Below are positions 16,874 through 22,827 of a DNA stretch of 27,366 bases, piece by piece (the first letter of the stretch is position 1; each line of letters begins with the position of its first letter). Below the pieces are notes generated by a model, which saw nothing but the letters and a program-made list of their open reading frames with translations, had not been told where the DNA came from and made no database searches. This DNA comes from a virus: positions 1 to 27,366 of the IMG/VR virus record IMGVR_UViG_3300018048_001605; one strand, written 5' to 3'. Both the position numbers and the translations under genes were made by a program.

Positions 16874-17409
16874 TGAACATCTTTTACATTGATGAATGCC
16901 CTGAGCAATCTGCTAAGTGGATGGTTGATAAACATGTTGTCAAGATGATTCTTGAGACAGCACAACTTCTATCAACTGCACATCGTGTTATTGATGGCAT
17001 TGAAACAAATGCTATTTCTGAATCAGGTAGAAATAAAAAGATATGGATGTTACGTGATGATCGTGAAAATATATTGTATAAGTCCACACATATAAATCAT
17101 CCAAGTTCTATTTGGGCAAGAGATACCATTGTCAATTATCAATGGTTGTGGAAACATCTAAAATCATTGTGTGGAGAATACACACATCGTTATGGTAAAG
17201 TACATAAAGTAGAATCAAGTGGTTTAATGGATAGATTATACACACCACCATATGATATAAAGAAACACAACATGACTACAATGTCATCAGCTATGGATGA
17301 TGAATACAAGATTTCCAATAACCCTATTCAAAACTATAGAAACTATTACAAGCTAGGAAAAGCATCACTGCACAAGTGGACAAATCGCCAAAAACCAGAG
17401 TGGATATAA
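16873..17409 (+). CDS. Conserved phage protein of unknown function
   Basis: This 178-residue protein carries the N-terminal signature 'MNIFYIDECPEQSAKWMVDKHVVKMILETAQLLSTAHRVIDG', which I have seen in other T4-like phages without an assigned role. Conserved-looking positions include Asp7, the KHVVKM motif, 'HPSSIWARDTIVNYQWLWKHLKSLCGEYTHRYGK' with several His and Trp residues, and a C-terminal 'YRNYYKLGKASLHKW'. The many His, Asp and Arg residues suggest an enzyme or nucleic acid binder, but this is inference. It overlaps the following gene by one base. Confidence 0.75.
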   Translation: MNIFYIDECPEQSAKWMVDKHVVKMILETAQLLSTAHRVIDGIETNAISESGRNKKIWMLRDDRENILYKSTHINHPSSIWARDTIVNYQWLWKHLKSLCGEYTHRYGKVHKVESSGLMDRLYTPPYDIKKHNMTTMSSAMDDEYKISNNPIQNYRNYYKLGKASLHKWTNRQKPEWI

Positions 17410-17780
17410 TGACTAATTTTGAAAAAGTAGCAGAGTTCATGAATGCGTTTAAGCAAGACGTAGAAACAGAACCACAGTGGACAAGTGTATCGGAACTAAG
17501 GTATAGTTTGATTGACGAAGAACTAAAAGAACTTCGTGAAGCACTTGATGATAGAAATCTTGTTGAAGTTGCGGATGCTTTAACTGATCTTCTGTATGTT
17601 GTTTACGGAGCGGGGCATTCATTCGGCATTGATCTTGACAAGTGCTTTGAAGAGGTTCATAACAGCAATATGAGCAAACTTGGTGAGGATGGTAATCCAA
17701 TATATCGTGAAGATGGAAAGGTTCTAAAAGGACCAAATTATTGGAAGCCAGATTTGAAGAAGGTACTATTCGATGTTTGA
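17409..17780 (+). CDS. MazG-like nucleoside triphosphate pyrophosphohydrolase
   Basis: This all-alpha NTP pyrophosphohydrolase family hydrolyses (d)NTPs to monophosphates; in phages it has been linked to nucleotide supply and, less securely, to (p)ppGpp. It has 123 residues. The metal-binding pattern is visible as 'LIDEELKELREAL' (EExxE at 37-41) followed by 'VEVADALTDLLYV' (ExxD at 53-56). The C-terminal 'GNPIYREDGKVLKGPNYWKPDL' is typical of the phage and phosphoribosyl-ATP-hydrolase-like subgroup. The start at 17409 overlaps the previous stop (TAATG); the ATG at 17376 lies inside the upstream gene. Confidence 0.88.
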   Translation: MTNFEKVAEFMNAFKQDVETEPQWTSVSELRYSLIDEELKELREALDDRNLVEVADALTDLLYVVYGAGHSFGIDLDKCFEEVHNSNMSKLGEDGNPIYREDGKVLKGPNYWKPDLKKVLFDV

Positions 17781-17930
17781 TACTCTATCTGACAAAGAAA
17801 GAATTTATCGTCTAGGAATAATTGGAGAAAAAATGTATTGAGATATAAATCTGGTATTAAAATTCCATCTGGTATTAATAATTATAAAATGAAACTCATT
17901 GATAATTGGAATGAAAGTGAAAACAAATGA
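17773..17930 (+). pseudogene. Small gene split by a frameshift at an A6 run
   Basis: An ATG at 17773 overlaps the end of the MazG-like gene and reads 22 codons (MFDTLSDKERIYRLGIIGEKMY) to TGA at 17839-17841. After the AAAAAA run at 17828-17833, the other frame continues as VLRYKSGIKIPSGINNYKMKLIDNWNESENK and stops at 17930, making an ATGA overlap with the next gene. Joined, the frames give about 52 residues that exactly fill the gap. One missing A, or a -1 slip on the AAA codon, would unite them. Alternatively TTG 17838 starts a separate 30-aa frame, using GGAG 17824-17827. Confidence 0.5.
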
Positions 17931-18271
17931 CAGACGATAAATTAGAATATACAAAGCCCAATGTTAGTTGGTCTAATGACAAAGAAAATTCAGTCGAATA
18001 CAAATTTAATGAAAATAATCTAGTCAAAGAATTGAAAGAATATATTGACAGTACATATACAAAACATTATGTTGGACCTGATAATATTCAGGCATTCGAA
18101 TTGATTGCTTCTGCTGGTCATGCAGAAGGTTTTACTATTGGTGATATCATCAAATACGCAGCAAGATATGGTAAAAAGAATGGTAGAAATAGAGCAGACA
18201 TAATGAAAATTCTACATTACGGTATTCTATTACTTTATACACACGATAAGGAATGTAAAAATGGAAATTAA
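17927..18271 (+). CDS. DUF3310-like protein
   Basis: This 114-residue protein carries 'TKHYVGPDNIQAFELIASAGHAEGFTIGDIIKYAARYGKKNGRNRADIMKILHYGILLL', which fits the DUF3310 (SaV-like) pattern: a His-Tyr, an Ile-Gln-x-x-Glu helix, then a 'I.KY..R.GKK....D..K...Y' helix. The family is widespread in phages and sometimes labelled nucleotide kinase, with no firm role. It starts on ATGA with the broken gene before it and overlaps the glycosyltransferase start by 11 bases. Confidence 0.75.
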   Translation: MTDDKLEYTKPNVSWSNDKENSVEYKFNENNLVKELKEYIDSTYTKHYVGPDNIQAFELIASAGHAEGFTIGDIIKYAARYGKKNGRNRADIMKILHYGILLLYTHDKECKNGN

Positions 18272-19121
18272 AATTGATATTGGTGAATTGCGAAAGCGTA
18301 AACTATTTGTTGCTACACCAATGTATGGTGGCCAGTGTAATGGTCAATACGCAAAAGCTATGTGTGATTTGACTGGAACATTTACAAAGCATAATTTAGA
18401 ACTTCGTTCTTATTTTCTTTTCAATGAATCTCTAATCACACGTGCCCGTAACTATTGTGTTGATGAGTTTATGAGATCAGATTGCTCACATCTTTTGTTT
18501 ATTGATTCTGATATTGCTTTTAACCCGCAAGATGTTATTGCACTACTAGCATTACAATCAGACGATTCGCCATATGATGTGATTGGAGCACCATACCCCA
18601 AAAAGTGTATTACATGGGAGAAGATCAAGCAAGCAGTGGACAAAGGTGTTGCTGATGAAAATCCAAATGTATTAGAAGACTTTGTTGGTGATTTTGTTTT
18701 CAATCCTGTCTTGAATCCTGGTGAACAATCACGTAATATCAAACTTGATGAACCAGCAGATGTTCTAGAAATTGGAACTGGGTTTATGATGGTGCGTCGA
18801 AAGACATTTGAGATGTTCAATGAAGCATTTCCAGAAACATCATATAAGCCAGATCATGTTAGAACTAAAAACTTTGATGGTTCACGTGAGATCATGATGT
18901 ACTTCCAAGCAGAGATTGATGCAAAGTCTAAAAGATATCTTTCTGAAGATTATTGGTTCTGCCAGAAGATTCGTGAAATCGGTGGTCATGTTTACATTTG
19001 TCCATGGATGCATCTACAACATGCTGGTTACTACAACTTTGGTGGCAAGCTACCAGCTCTAGCATCAATCGGTGCTTCTGCAACTGCTGATCCATCATTG
19101 CTTACAAACACAAAGAAGTGA
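18261..19121 (+). CDS. Glycosyltransferase, GT-A type
   Basis: This 286-residue protein looks like a GT-A nucleotide-sugar transferase. It begins 'RKLFVATPMYGGQCNGQYAKAMCDLTGTF', has 'LITRARNYCVDEFMRSDCSHLLFIDSDIAFNPQDVIALL' with the metal-binding DSD at 82-84, then 'IGAPYPKKCITW', 'EIGTGFMMVRRKTFEMF', and 'LSEDYWFCQKIREIGGHVYICPWMHLQHAGYYNFGG', the C-terminal acceptor-side motif with Glu-Asp and a terminal His. It is not next to the sugar operon at 24 kb. It may modify phage DNA, virion proteins or cell surface sugars; substrate cannot be told. Confidence 0.85.
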   Translation: MEIKIDIGELRKRKLFVATPMYGGQCNGQYAKAMCDLTGTFTKHNLELRSYFLFNESLITRARNYCVDEFMRSDCSHLLFIDSDIAFNPQDVIALLALQSDDSPYDVIGAPYPKKCITWEKIKQAVDKGVADENPNVLEDFVGDFVFNPVLNPGEQSRNIKLDEPADVLEIGTGFMMVRRKTFEMFNEAFPETSYKPDHVRTKNFDGSREIMMYFQAEIDAKSKRYLSEDYWFCQKIREIGGHVYICPWMHLQHAGYYNFGGKLPALASIGASATADPSLLTNTKK

Positions 19122-19136
19122 GAAAGGTAAATTGTT

Positions 19137-19781
19137 ATGAAACTAAGTGAATCTACTGTTAATGTTCTGAAGAACTTTTCTTCTATCAATCCTTCTATTC
19201 TGTTCAAGCCAGGTAATGTAATTTCTACAATTACACCAACAAAGACTGTTATGGCAATTGCTAATGTAGCAGAAACATTTGAAGTAGAGGCTGGAATTTA
19301 TGAGCTTTCTAAGTTCATTGGAGTTCTGTCTCTTTTCAACGAACCAGAATTGAAATTCAGCAATTCCAAGATTGATATTAAAACAGACAAGAGAAATCTT
19401 TCTTATGTTTGTGCTAATCCTGAAATGATTATCTATCCATCTAAGTCTATTACTATGCCAGATATCATTGCAGAATTCACACTTCCAGAAGAAGAATTTA
19501 TTGCAATGAATAAAGCAGTATCTGTTCTTCAGCTACCAGAAATTATTATCGAATCGGAAGATAATAAAATCTTCATGGCTGCTACTAATCTAAAGAACCC
19601 AACAAGCTACAACTATAAAGTTGAACTTGGAGAGACTGATAAGAATATCAAAGCAGTTATCAAGACAGAATACTTCTCCAAGTTGATGCCTAATGATTAT
19701 GTGATTTCTATCACAGATAAGAACATCTGTAGTTTCAAGTCTGACAAAATCACATATTATGTTGCACTAGAGAGCGTATAA
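19137..19781 (+). CDS. 45: Sliding clamp gp45
   Basis: gp45 is the trimeric DNA polymerase processivity clamp, also used in T4 to activate late transcription through gp55. It has 214 residues (T4: 228). The N-terminal 'LSESTVNVLKNFSSINPSILFKPGNVISTITPTKTVMAIANVAETFEVEAGIYELSKFIGVLSLF' and 'KFSNSKIDI' match the family, as does the C-terminal 'NDYVISITDKNICSFKSDKITYYVALES'. An AAAGG ribosome site precedes the start. The clamp-loader genes follow directly. Confidence 0.95.
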   Translation: MKLSESTVNVLKNFSSINPSILFKPGNVISTITPTKTVMAIANVAETFEVEAGIYELSKFIGVLSLFNEPELKFSNSKIDIKTDKRNLSYVCANPEMIIYPSKSITMPDIIAEFTLPEEEFIAMNKAVSVLQLPEIIIESEDNKIFMAATNLKNPTSYNYKVELGETDKNIKAVIKTEYFSKLMPNDYVISITDKNICSFKSDKITYYVALESV

Positions 19782-19790
19782 GTATATAAA
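19762..19790 (+). promoter_or_regulatory. Possible promoter for clamp-loader genes
   Basis: TTGCAC at 19762-19767 and TATAAA at 19785-19790 are 17 bases apart, overlapping the end of gene 45. It would give gene 44 its own transcript start near 19797. The match is moderate in AT-rich DNA. Confidence 0.5.
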
Positions 19791-19801
19791 TTATGTTTAT
19801 G

Positions 19802-19822
19802 TGATGAGGAGATTATATTATG
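19802..19822 (+). promoter_or_regulatory. Gene 44 translation start resembling a RegA target
   Basis: The start region TGATGAGGAGATTATATTATG resembles, from memory, the T4 gene 44 initiation region (AATGAGGAAATTATG) that the RegA repressor binds. RegA is encoded two genes downstream, so the site may mediate feedback control of clamp-loader synthesis. This is a motif comparison, not proof. Confidence 0.45.
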
Positions 19823-20761
19823 CAAGAACAGTTTGTTTGGGTAGAAAAGTATCGTCCTAAGACTGTCCAAGAGTGTATCTTACCAAAAGACCTCTTGGAC
19901 ACTTTTCAGGATTTTGTTAATAACAAGAACATTCCAAATCTTTTGCTATGCGGCGGTGCTGGTGTCGGTAAGACAACAATTGCCAAAGCAATGCTAGAAG
20001 AACTCGGTTGTGACTACATGATGATCAATGGTTCACTGGAAGGTAGAAACATTGATATACTTCGCACTACAATTAAAGACTTTGCTTCTGCTATGTCTTT
20101 TGCAGGTGGTCGCAAGTACATCATTATGGATGAAGCTGATTATATCAATCCTTCATCCACACAACCAGCTCTTCGTAATTTCATTGAAGAATATTCTGCA
20201 AATTGTGGATTCATCTTTACTTGTAATTACAAGAACAAGATTATTGAACCTCTAAAATCTAGATGTTCTGTGATAGACTTTAATATAGCTGCTGATAAAA
20301 AGCCTGAAATCGCTCTCAAATTCATGAAGCGTGTTTGTAGCATTCTGGATCAAGAAGAGATTACTTATGATAAGAAAGTTGTTGCTGAATTAATCAATAA
20401 GCATTTTCCAGATTGGCGAAGAGTTCTAAATGAACTTCAGAGATATTCGTCTAATGGTACGATTGATACTGGCATATTCGTAAATCTAGAAGAAGGTAAT
20501 CTAAAAGCTCTTATAAAGATGCTTAAAGATAAAAACTTCAAAGATATGCGTAAATGGGTTGCAGATAACATTCATAATGATGCTGTTAACATATATCGTG
20601 CTTTGTATGATAATGCTTATCAATATGTGAATCCTTCAGACATTCCAAACCTTGTAATCATTATTGGCGATTATATGTACAAGAGTGCTTTTGTTGCTGA
20701 TCAAGAGATTAATATGGTTGCAGCTCTAACACAGATTATGATGGAAGTGGATTTTAAATGA
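19820..20761 (+). CDS. 44: Clamp loader large subunit gp44
   Basis: gp44 is the AAA+ ATPase that with gp62 opens gp45 and loads it on primer-template DNA. It has 313 residues (T4: 319). It begins 'FVWVEKYRPKTVQECILP', has Walker A GGAGVGKT (45-52), Walker B with DEAD at 104-107, sensor 1 'FIFTCNYKNKI', and the SRC arginine-finger motif at 147-149, followed by the helical lid ('FPDWRRVLNELQRYS') and collar. The stop overlaps the gene 62 start by ATGA, giving coupled translation suited to the 4:1 complex. Confidence 0.96.
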   Translation: MQEQFVWVEKYRPKTVQECILPKDLLDTFQDFVNNKNIPNLLLCGGAGVGKTTIAKAMLEELGCDYMMINGSLEGRNIDILRTTIKDFASAMSFAGGRKYIIMDEADYINPSSTQPALRNFIEEYSANCGFIFTCNYKNKIIEPLKSRCSVIDFNIAADKKPEIALKFMKRVCSILDQEEITYDKKVVAELINKHFPDWRRVLNELQRYSSNGTIDTGIFVNLEEGNLKALIKMLKDKNFKDMRKWVADNIHNDAVNIYRALYDNAYQYVNPSDIPNLVIIIGDYMYKSAFVADQEINMVAALTQIMMEVDFK

Positions 20762-21132
20762 ACGTATTCGATATAGTAAAAGATATTTCTACAGAAAAGA
20801 AAAACATTCTAAGAAATGATGATAATGCACATAAGCTATATGATGCATTTACGATCAATAAAGCGTTTTCATATTATAAAGATACTATTATGTATGCGAA
20901 TGAGATGAATCAATATGCAGAGTTACCAAAATCATTACAAAATGATTATTATATAAATAGTATTAGACCTGCGAAAAGATTCTCGAAGTGGCATAAAAAG
21001 ATAGACGATGAAGATATTAATGCTATTCAGGAATATTATAAGGTGGGTTATGCTAAAGCATCTGAGTATAAAAGTATTCTTACTAAGAGGCAGTTAGCTA
21101 CCATAAAAGAAAGAATAATAAAAGGTGGTTAA
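20758..21132 (+). CDS. 62: Clamp loader small subunit gp62
   Basis: gp62 is the single non-ATPase subunit of the clamp loader. At 124 residues it is much shorter than T4 gp62 (187), as is common in marine relatives. The block 'AFTINKAFSYYKDTIMYANEMNQYAELPKSLQNDYYINSIRPAKRFSKWHKK' and the C-terminal 'IQEYYKVGYAKASEYKSILTKRQLATIKE' support the call, as does its fixed place between gene 44 and regA. Confidence 0.88.
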   Translation: MNVFDIVKDISTEKKNILRNDDNAHKLYDAFTINKAFSYYKDTIMYANEMNQYAELPKSLQNDYYINSIRPAKRFSKWHKKIDDEDINAIQEYYKVGYAKASEYKSILTKRQLATIKERIIKGG

Positions 21133-21134
21133 TA

Positions 21135-21545
21135 ATGGAAAATATTCTAGATAGTTTTATTGAGGTCAGATTAAAGAACTCAGAAGATTTTTTAAAAGTA
21201 AAAGAAACATTATCTCGTATTGGCTTAGCATCTAAGCGTGATAATACTCTGTATCAGTCTTGCCATATATTTCACAAACAAGGAAAGTACTATATTGTAC
21301 ATTTTAAAGAGTTATTTCTTTTAGATGGTAAAGAATCAAATTTCTCCGATCAAGATTTAGCTAGAAGAAATAGAATAGCATCTTTATTGAGTGAATGGGG
21401 ACTGATTGATATTATAAATCCTGAGAAGATAGAAGATAATCTAGCTCCTCTAAATCAGGTAAAGATTATTGCTCACAAAGACAAAGCAAATTGGAATCTA
21501 CAGGTAAAATACACAATCGGTAATGATTACATGCATTCAAAGTGA
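21135..21545 (+). CDS. regA: Translational repressor RegA
   Basis: RegA binds start regions of early phage mRNAs and blocks translation, including those of the clamp-loader genes in T4. It has 136 residues (T4: 122). The match includes 'FIEVRLKNSEDFLKVKETLSRIGLASKRDNTLYQSCHIFHKQGKYYIVHFKELFLLDG' and 'DLARRNRIASLLSEWGLIDII'. It follows gp62 by two bases, the standard order. Its last 19 bases overlap, tail to tail, the end of the leftward deaminase gene. Confidence 0.94.
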   Translation: MENILDSFIEVRLKNSEDFLKVKETLSRIGLASKRDNTLYQSCHIFHKQGKYYIVHFKELFLLDGKESNFSDQDLARRNRIASLLSEWGLIDIINPEKIEDNLAPLNQVKIIAHKDKANWNLQVKYTIGNDYMHSK

Positions 21546-21937
21546 TTATCACGATCTGTTGTGTAATAAACGTCCTTGATGCCAAACGTAGCAATTGCTC
21601 TCTGACAACCAGGACAAGGTTTAGCCAAACCCCATACCTTTCTTTCATCTTCTGATGAGATTTGCTTCAATCTACAAATATACAGCGTTGAGCGTGCCAA
21701 CTGTTCTTGTGTTAGCACTTTCAACGCATTTTTTATAGCATCAGTCTCAGCATGAAGATATATAGCATCCTCATGCTTCGAAAACTTCTGTTGGAATGGA
21801 TGCGTCTTCAGCTGATTTGATCCAAACGAAATGAATTCGTTCTTATAGACGATCCCAGCAGATATCTGCGCTCGGAACACTCTGGGCAAATCACGAGCGA
21901 TCAAGCCAAGAGTTTTAAAATATTTGTCGTGTTTCAT
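21527..21937 (-). CDS. Deoxycytidylate/cytidine deaminase-family enzyme
   Basis: This zinc deaminase is the only leftward gene. It has 136 residues, with HAE at 62-64 (zinc ligand His and catalytic Glu) and PCPGC at 107-111 (two Cys ligands) in 'GLAKPCPGCQRAIATFGIKDVYYTT'. The likely role is dCMP to dUMP conversion for thymidylate supply; the extra dCMP-specific zinc site and ring residues are not clearly seen, so nucleoside or other base substrates are possible. No ribosome site precedes the ATG, and a promoter ends six bases upstream, so the mRNA may be leaderless. The orientation suggests later insertion into the replication block. Confidence 0.85.
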   Translation of the reverse strand: MKHDKYFKTLGLIARDLPRVFRAQISAGIVYKNEFISFGSNQLKTHPFQQKFSKHEDAIYLHAETDAIKNALKVLTQEQLARSTLYICRLKQISSEDERKVWGLAKPCPGCQRAIATFGIKDVYYTTDRDNHFECM

Positions 21938-21943
21938 GATAGA

Positions 21944-21972
21944 AATATATGTGATTTTTCAGAAAAAATCAA
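21944..21972 (-). promoter_or_regulatory. Promoter for a leaderless deaminase mRNA
   Basis: On the - strand, TTGATT (21972-21967) and TATATT (21949-21944) are 17 bases apart. Only six bases separate the -10 box from the ATG (21937-21935), so RNA would start at or next to the A of the start codon. No Shine-Dalgarno sequence is present between them or upstream. Confidence 0.65.
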
Positions 21973-22033
21973 GAAAAATCATAACCTACTGTTTTTATTA
22001 AATAAAATAATTCAGTTTTTTTCAAAATAATTG

Positions 22034-22062
22034 TTGACTCCATAGGTCAGATATGAGATTAT
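22034..22062 (+). promoter_or_regulatory. Early-type promoter, repeat cassette copy 1
   Basis: TTGACT (22034-22039), 17 bases, then GATTAT (22057-22062). The sequence AGATATGAGATTAT(A/G)CATCATC is shared with copy 2 some 300 bases on, and the upstream TTTTTTCAAAATAA resembles the other copies. It should drive the 66-67-aa gene that follows. Confidence 0.75.
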
Positions 22063-22088
22063 ACATCATCAACTGATGGAGATGAGAC

Positions 22089-22292
22089 ATGGAAATCAAC
22101 GAAGCAGTAGCAATCGCAGAACGTCTTGAAAGCCTATTTCGTCGGTCTCACAACTTTGGAAAGGATCGACAAGATATCCTAGAGGAAATCTGGGATATGG
22201 CTGAAGACATGCGTTCTTGGGCTGAAAGGCTTGAGAAGGCTAAAATTGAAGCAATCTTTAAAATTGAAGCAATCTTTGACGCTGAGTTGTAA
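22089..22292 (+). CDS. Small unknown early protein with duplicated C-terminal segment
   Basis: This 67-residue charged helical protein ('EAVAIAERLESLFRRSHNFGKDRQDILEEIWDMAEDMRSWAERLEKA') follows the first promoter cassette with GGAG as ribosome site. Its C-terminus contains KIEAIF twice in a row, from an 18-base tandem duplication. No family is recognised. Small helical proteins in such early regions often bind and redirect host proteins, but here that is only a guess. Confidence 0.65.
   Translation: MEINEAVAIAERLESLFRRSHNFGKDRQDILEEIWDMAEDMRSWAERLEKAKIEAIFKIEAIFDAEL
22242..22277 (+). repeat. 18-bp perfect tandem duplication
   Basis: The unit AAAATTGAAGCAATCTTT occurs twice without a gap (22242-22259 and 22260-22277) and adds six in-frame residues. 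Perfect identity points to a recent duplication. Confidence 0.95.
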
Positions 22293-22338
22293 AAAAAAAG
22301 AGTCAACACCTATCTTTTTTGAAAATAGGTGTTGACTC
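22291..22338. repeat. Perfect 14-bp inverted repeat overlapping a promoter
   Basis: GAGTCAACACCTAT (22300-22313) pairs with ATAGGTGTTGACTC (22325-22338) around an 11-base loop. The right arm contains the -35 box TTGACT of promoter copy 2. On the - strand the hairpin is followed by nine T (A9 at 22291-22299 on the + strand), so it is shaped as an intrinsic terminator for leftward transcription; on the + strand no T-run follows. It may also be an operator. Confidence 0.85.
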
Positions 22339-22360
22339 CAATCACAAGATATGAGATTAT
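22332..22360 (+). promoter_or_regulatory. Early-type promoter, repeat cassette copy 2
   Basis: TTGACT (22332-22337), 17 bases, then GATTAT (22355-22360), with the same AGATATGAGATTAT core and CATCATC leader as copy 1. The -35 box lies in the right arm of the inverted repeat. It precedes two short coupled genes. Confidence 0.75.
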
Positions 22361-22386
22361 GCATCATCGAATGGAGGAAAGGCATC

Positions 22387-22563
22387 ATGAATCCAGCAAT
22401 CACATGGACGTTTTCTGACTTTTTGAATGAACTTATCCATCTCGATGAGATATCTGAAATTCCCGGAGTCAATGAAAAGCGCCAGAACATCATCGATCAA
22501 ATGTGGGAATTCTTTCCACAGGAATCAGTAGAAATCGGTCTAATCAAAAAGGTGAAATCATGA
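22387..22563 (+). CDS. Small unknown early protein
   Basis: This 58-residue protein ('MNPAITWTFSDFLNELIHLDEISEIPGVNEKRQNIIDQMWEFFPQESVEIGLIKKVKS') follows promoter copy 2 with the ribosome site GGAGGAAAGG. The upstream in-frame ATG at 22351 lies inside the promoter -10 region and is not used here. It is aromatic- and Glu-rich, with no recognised family. It overlaps the next gene by ATGA. Confidence 0.65.
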   Translation: MNPAITWTFSDFLNELIHLDEISEIPGVNEKRQNIIDQMWEFFPQESVEIGLIKKVKS

Positions 22564-22733
22564 TAGATCATATGCAAATGCTTGATGTTATTGAAAATCC
22601 AATCGCTGATATTCGTGACTTGGAATCTGAGTTGACGGAAGTCCTTATGCGTGGTCTGAAGGGTGGACTGTTCGAAGCAGACATAGTAAAGCTATTGGAC
22701 AGTCTCACTGAAACTCTTTTGGAGGAGGTGTAA
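22560..22733 (+). CDS. Small unknown early protein
   Basis: This 57-residue acidic helical protein ('MIDHMQMLDVIENPIADIRDLESELTEVLMRGLKGGLFEADIVKLLDSLTETLLEEV') starts on an ATGA overlap with the previous gene, with AGGTGA just upstream. The earlier in-frame ATG 22503 lies within that gene. No family is recognised; the two short proteins are probably made together. Confidence 0.65.
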   Translation: MIDHMQMLDVIENPIADIRDLESELTEVLMRGLKGGLFEADIVKLLDSLTETLLEEV

Positions 22734-22767
22734 AATCAAAGAAATTTGATTTTTTTGAAAAAAACTG

Positions 22768-22795
22768 TTGGCACAACATCCAAATATGATAGGAT
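22768..22795 (+). promoter_or_regulatory. Early-type promoter, diverged cassette copy 3
   Basis: TTGGCA (22768-22773), 16 bases, then TAGGAT (22790-22795), preceded by the same TTTTTTGAAAA tract as in the other copies and containing the shared ATATGA. It lies in the gap before the DUF932-like gene. It is less conserved than copies 1 and 2. Confidence 0.55.
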
Positions 22796-22827
22796 GTATA
22801 TGTTGATAACGCAGAAAGGTAAATGAA

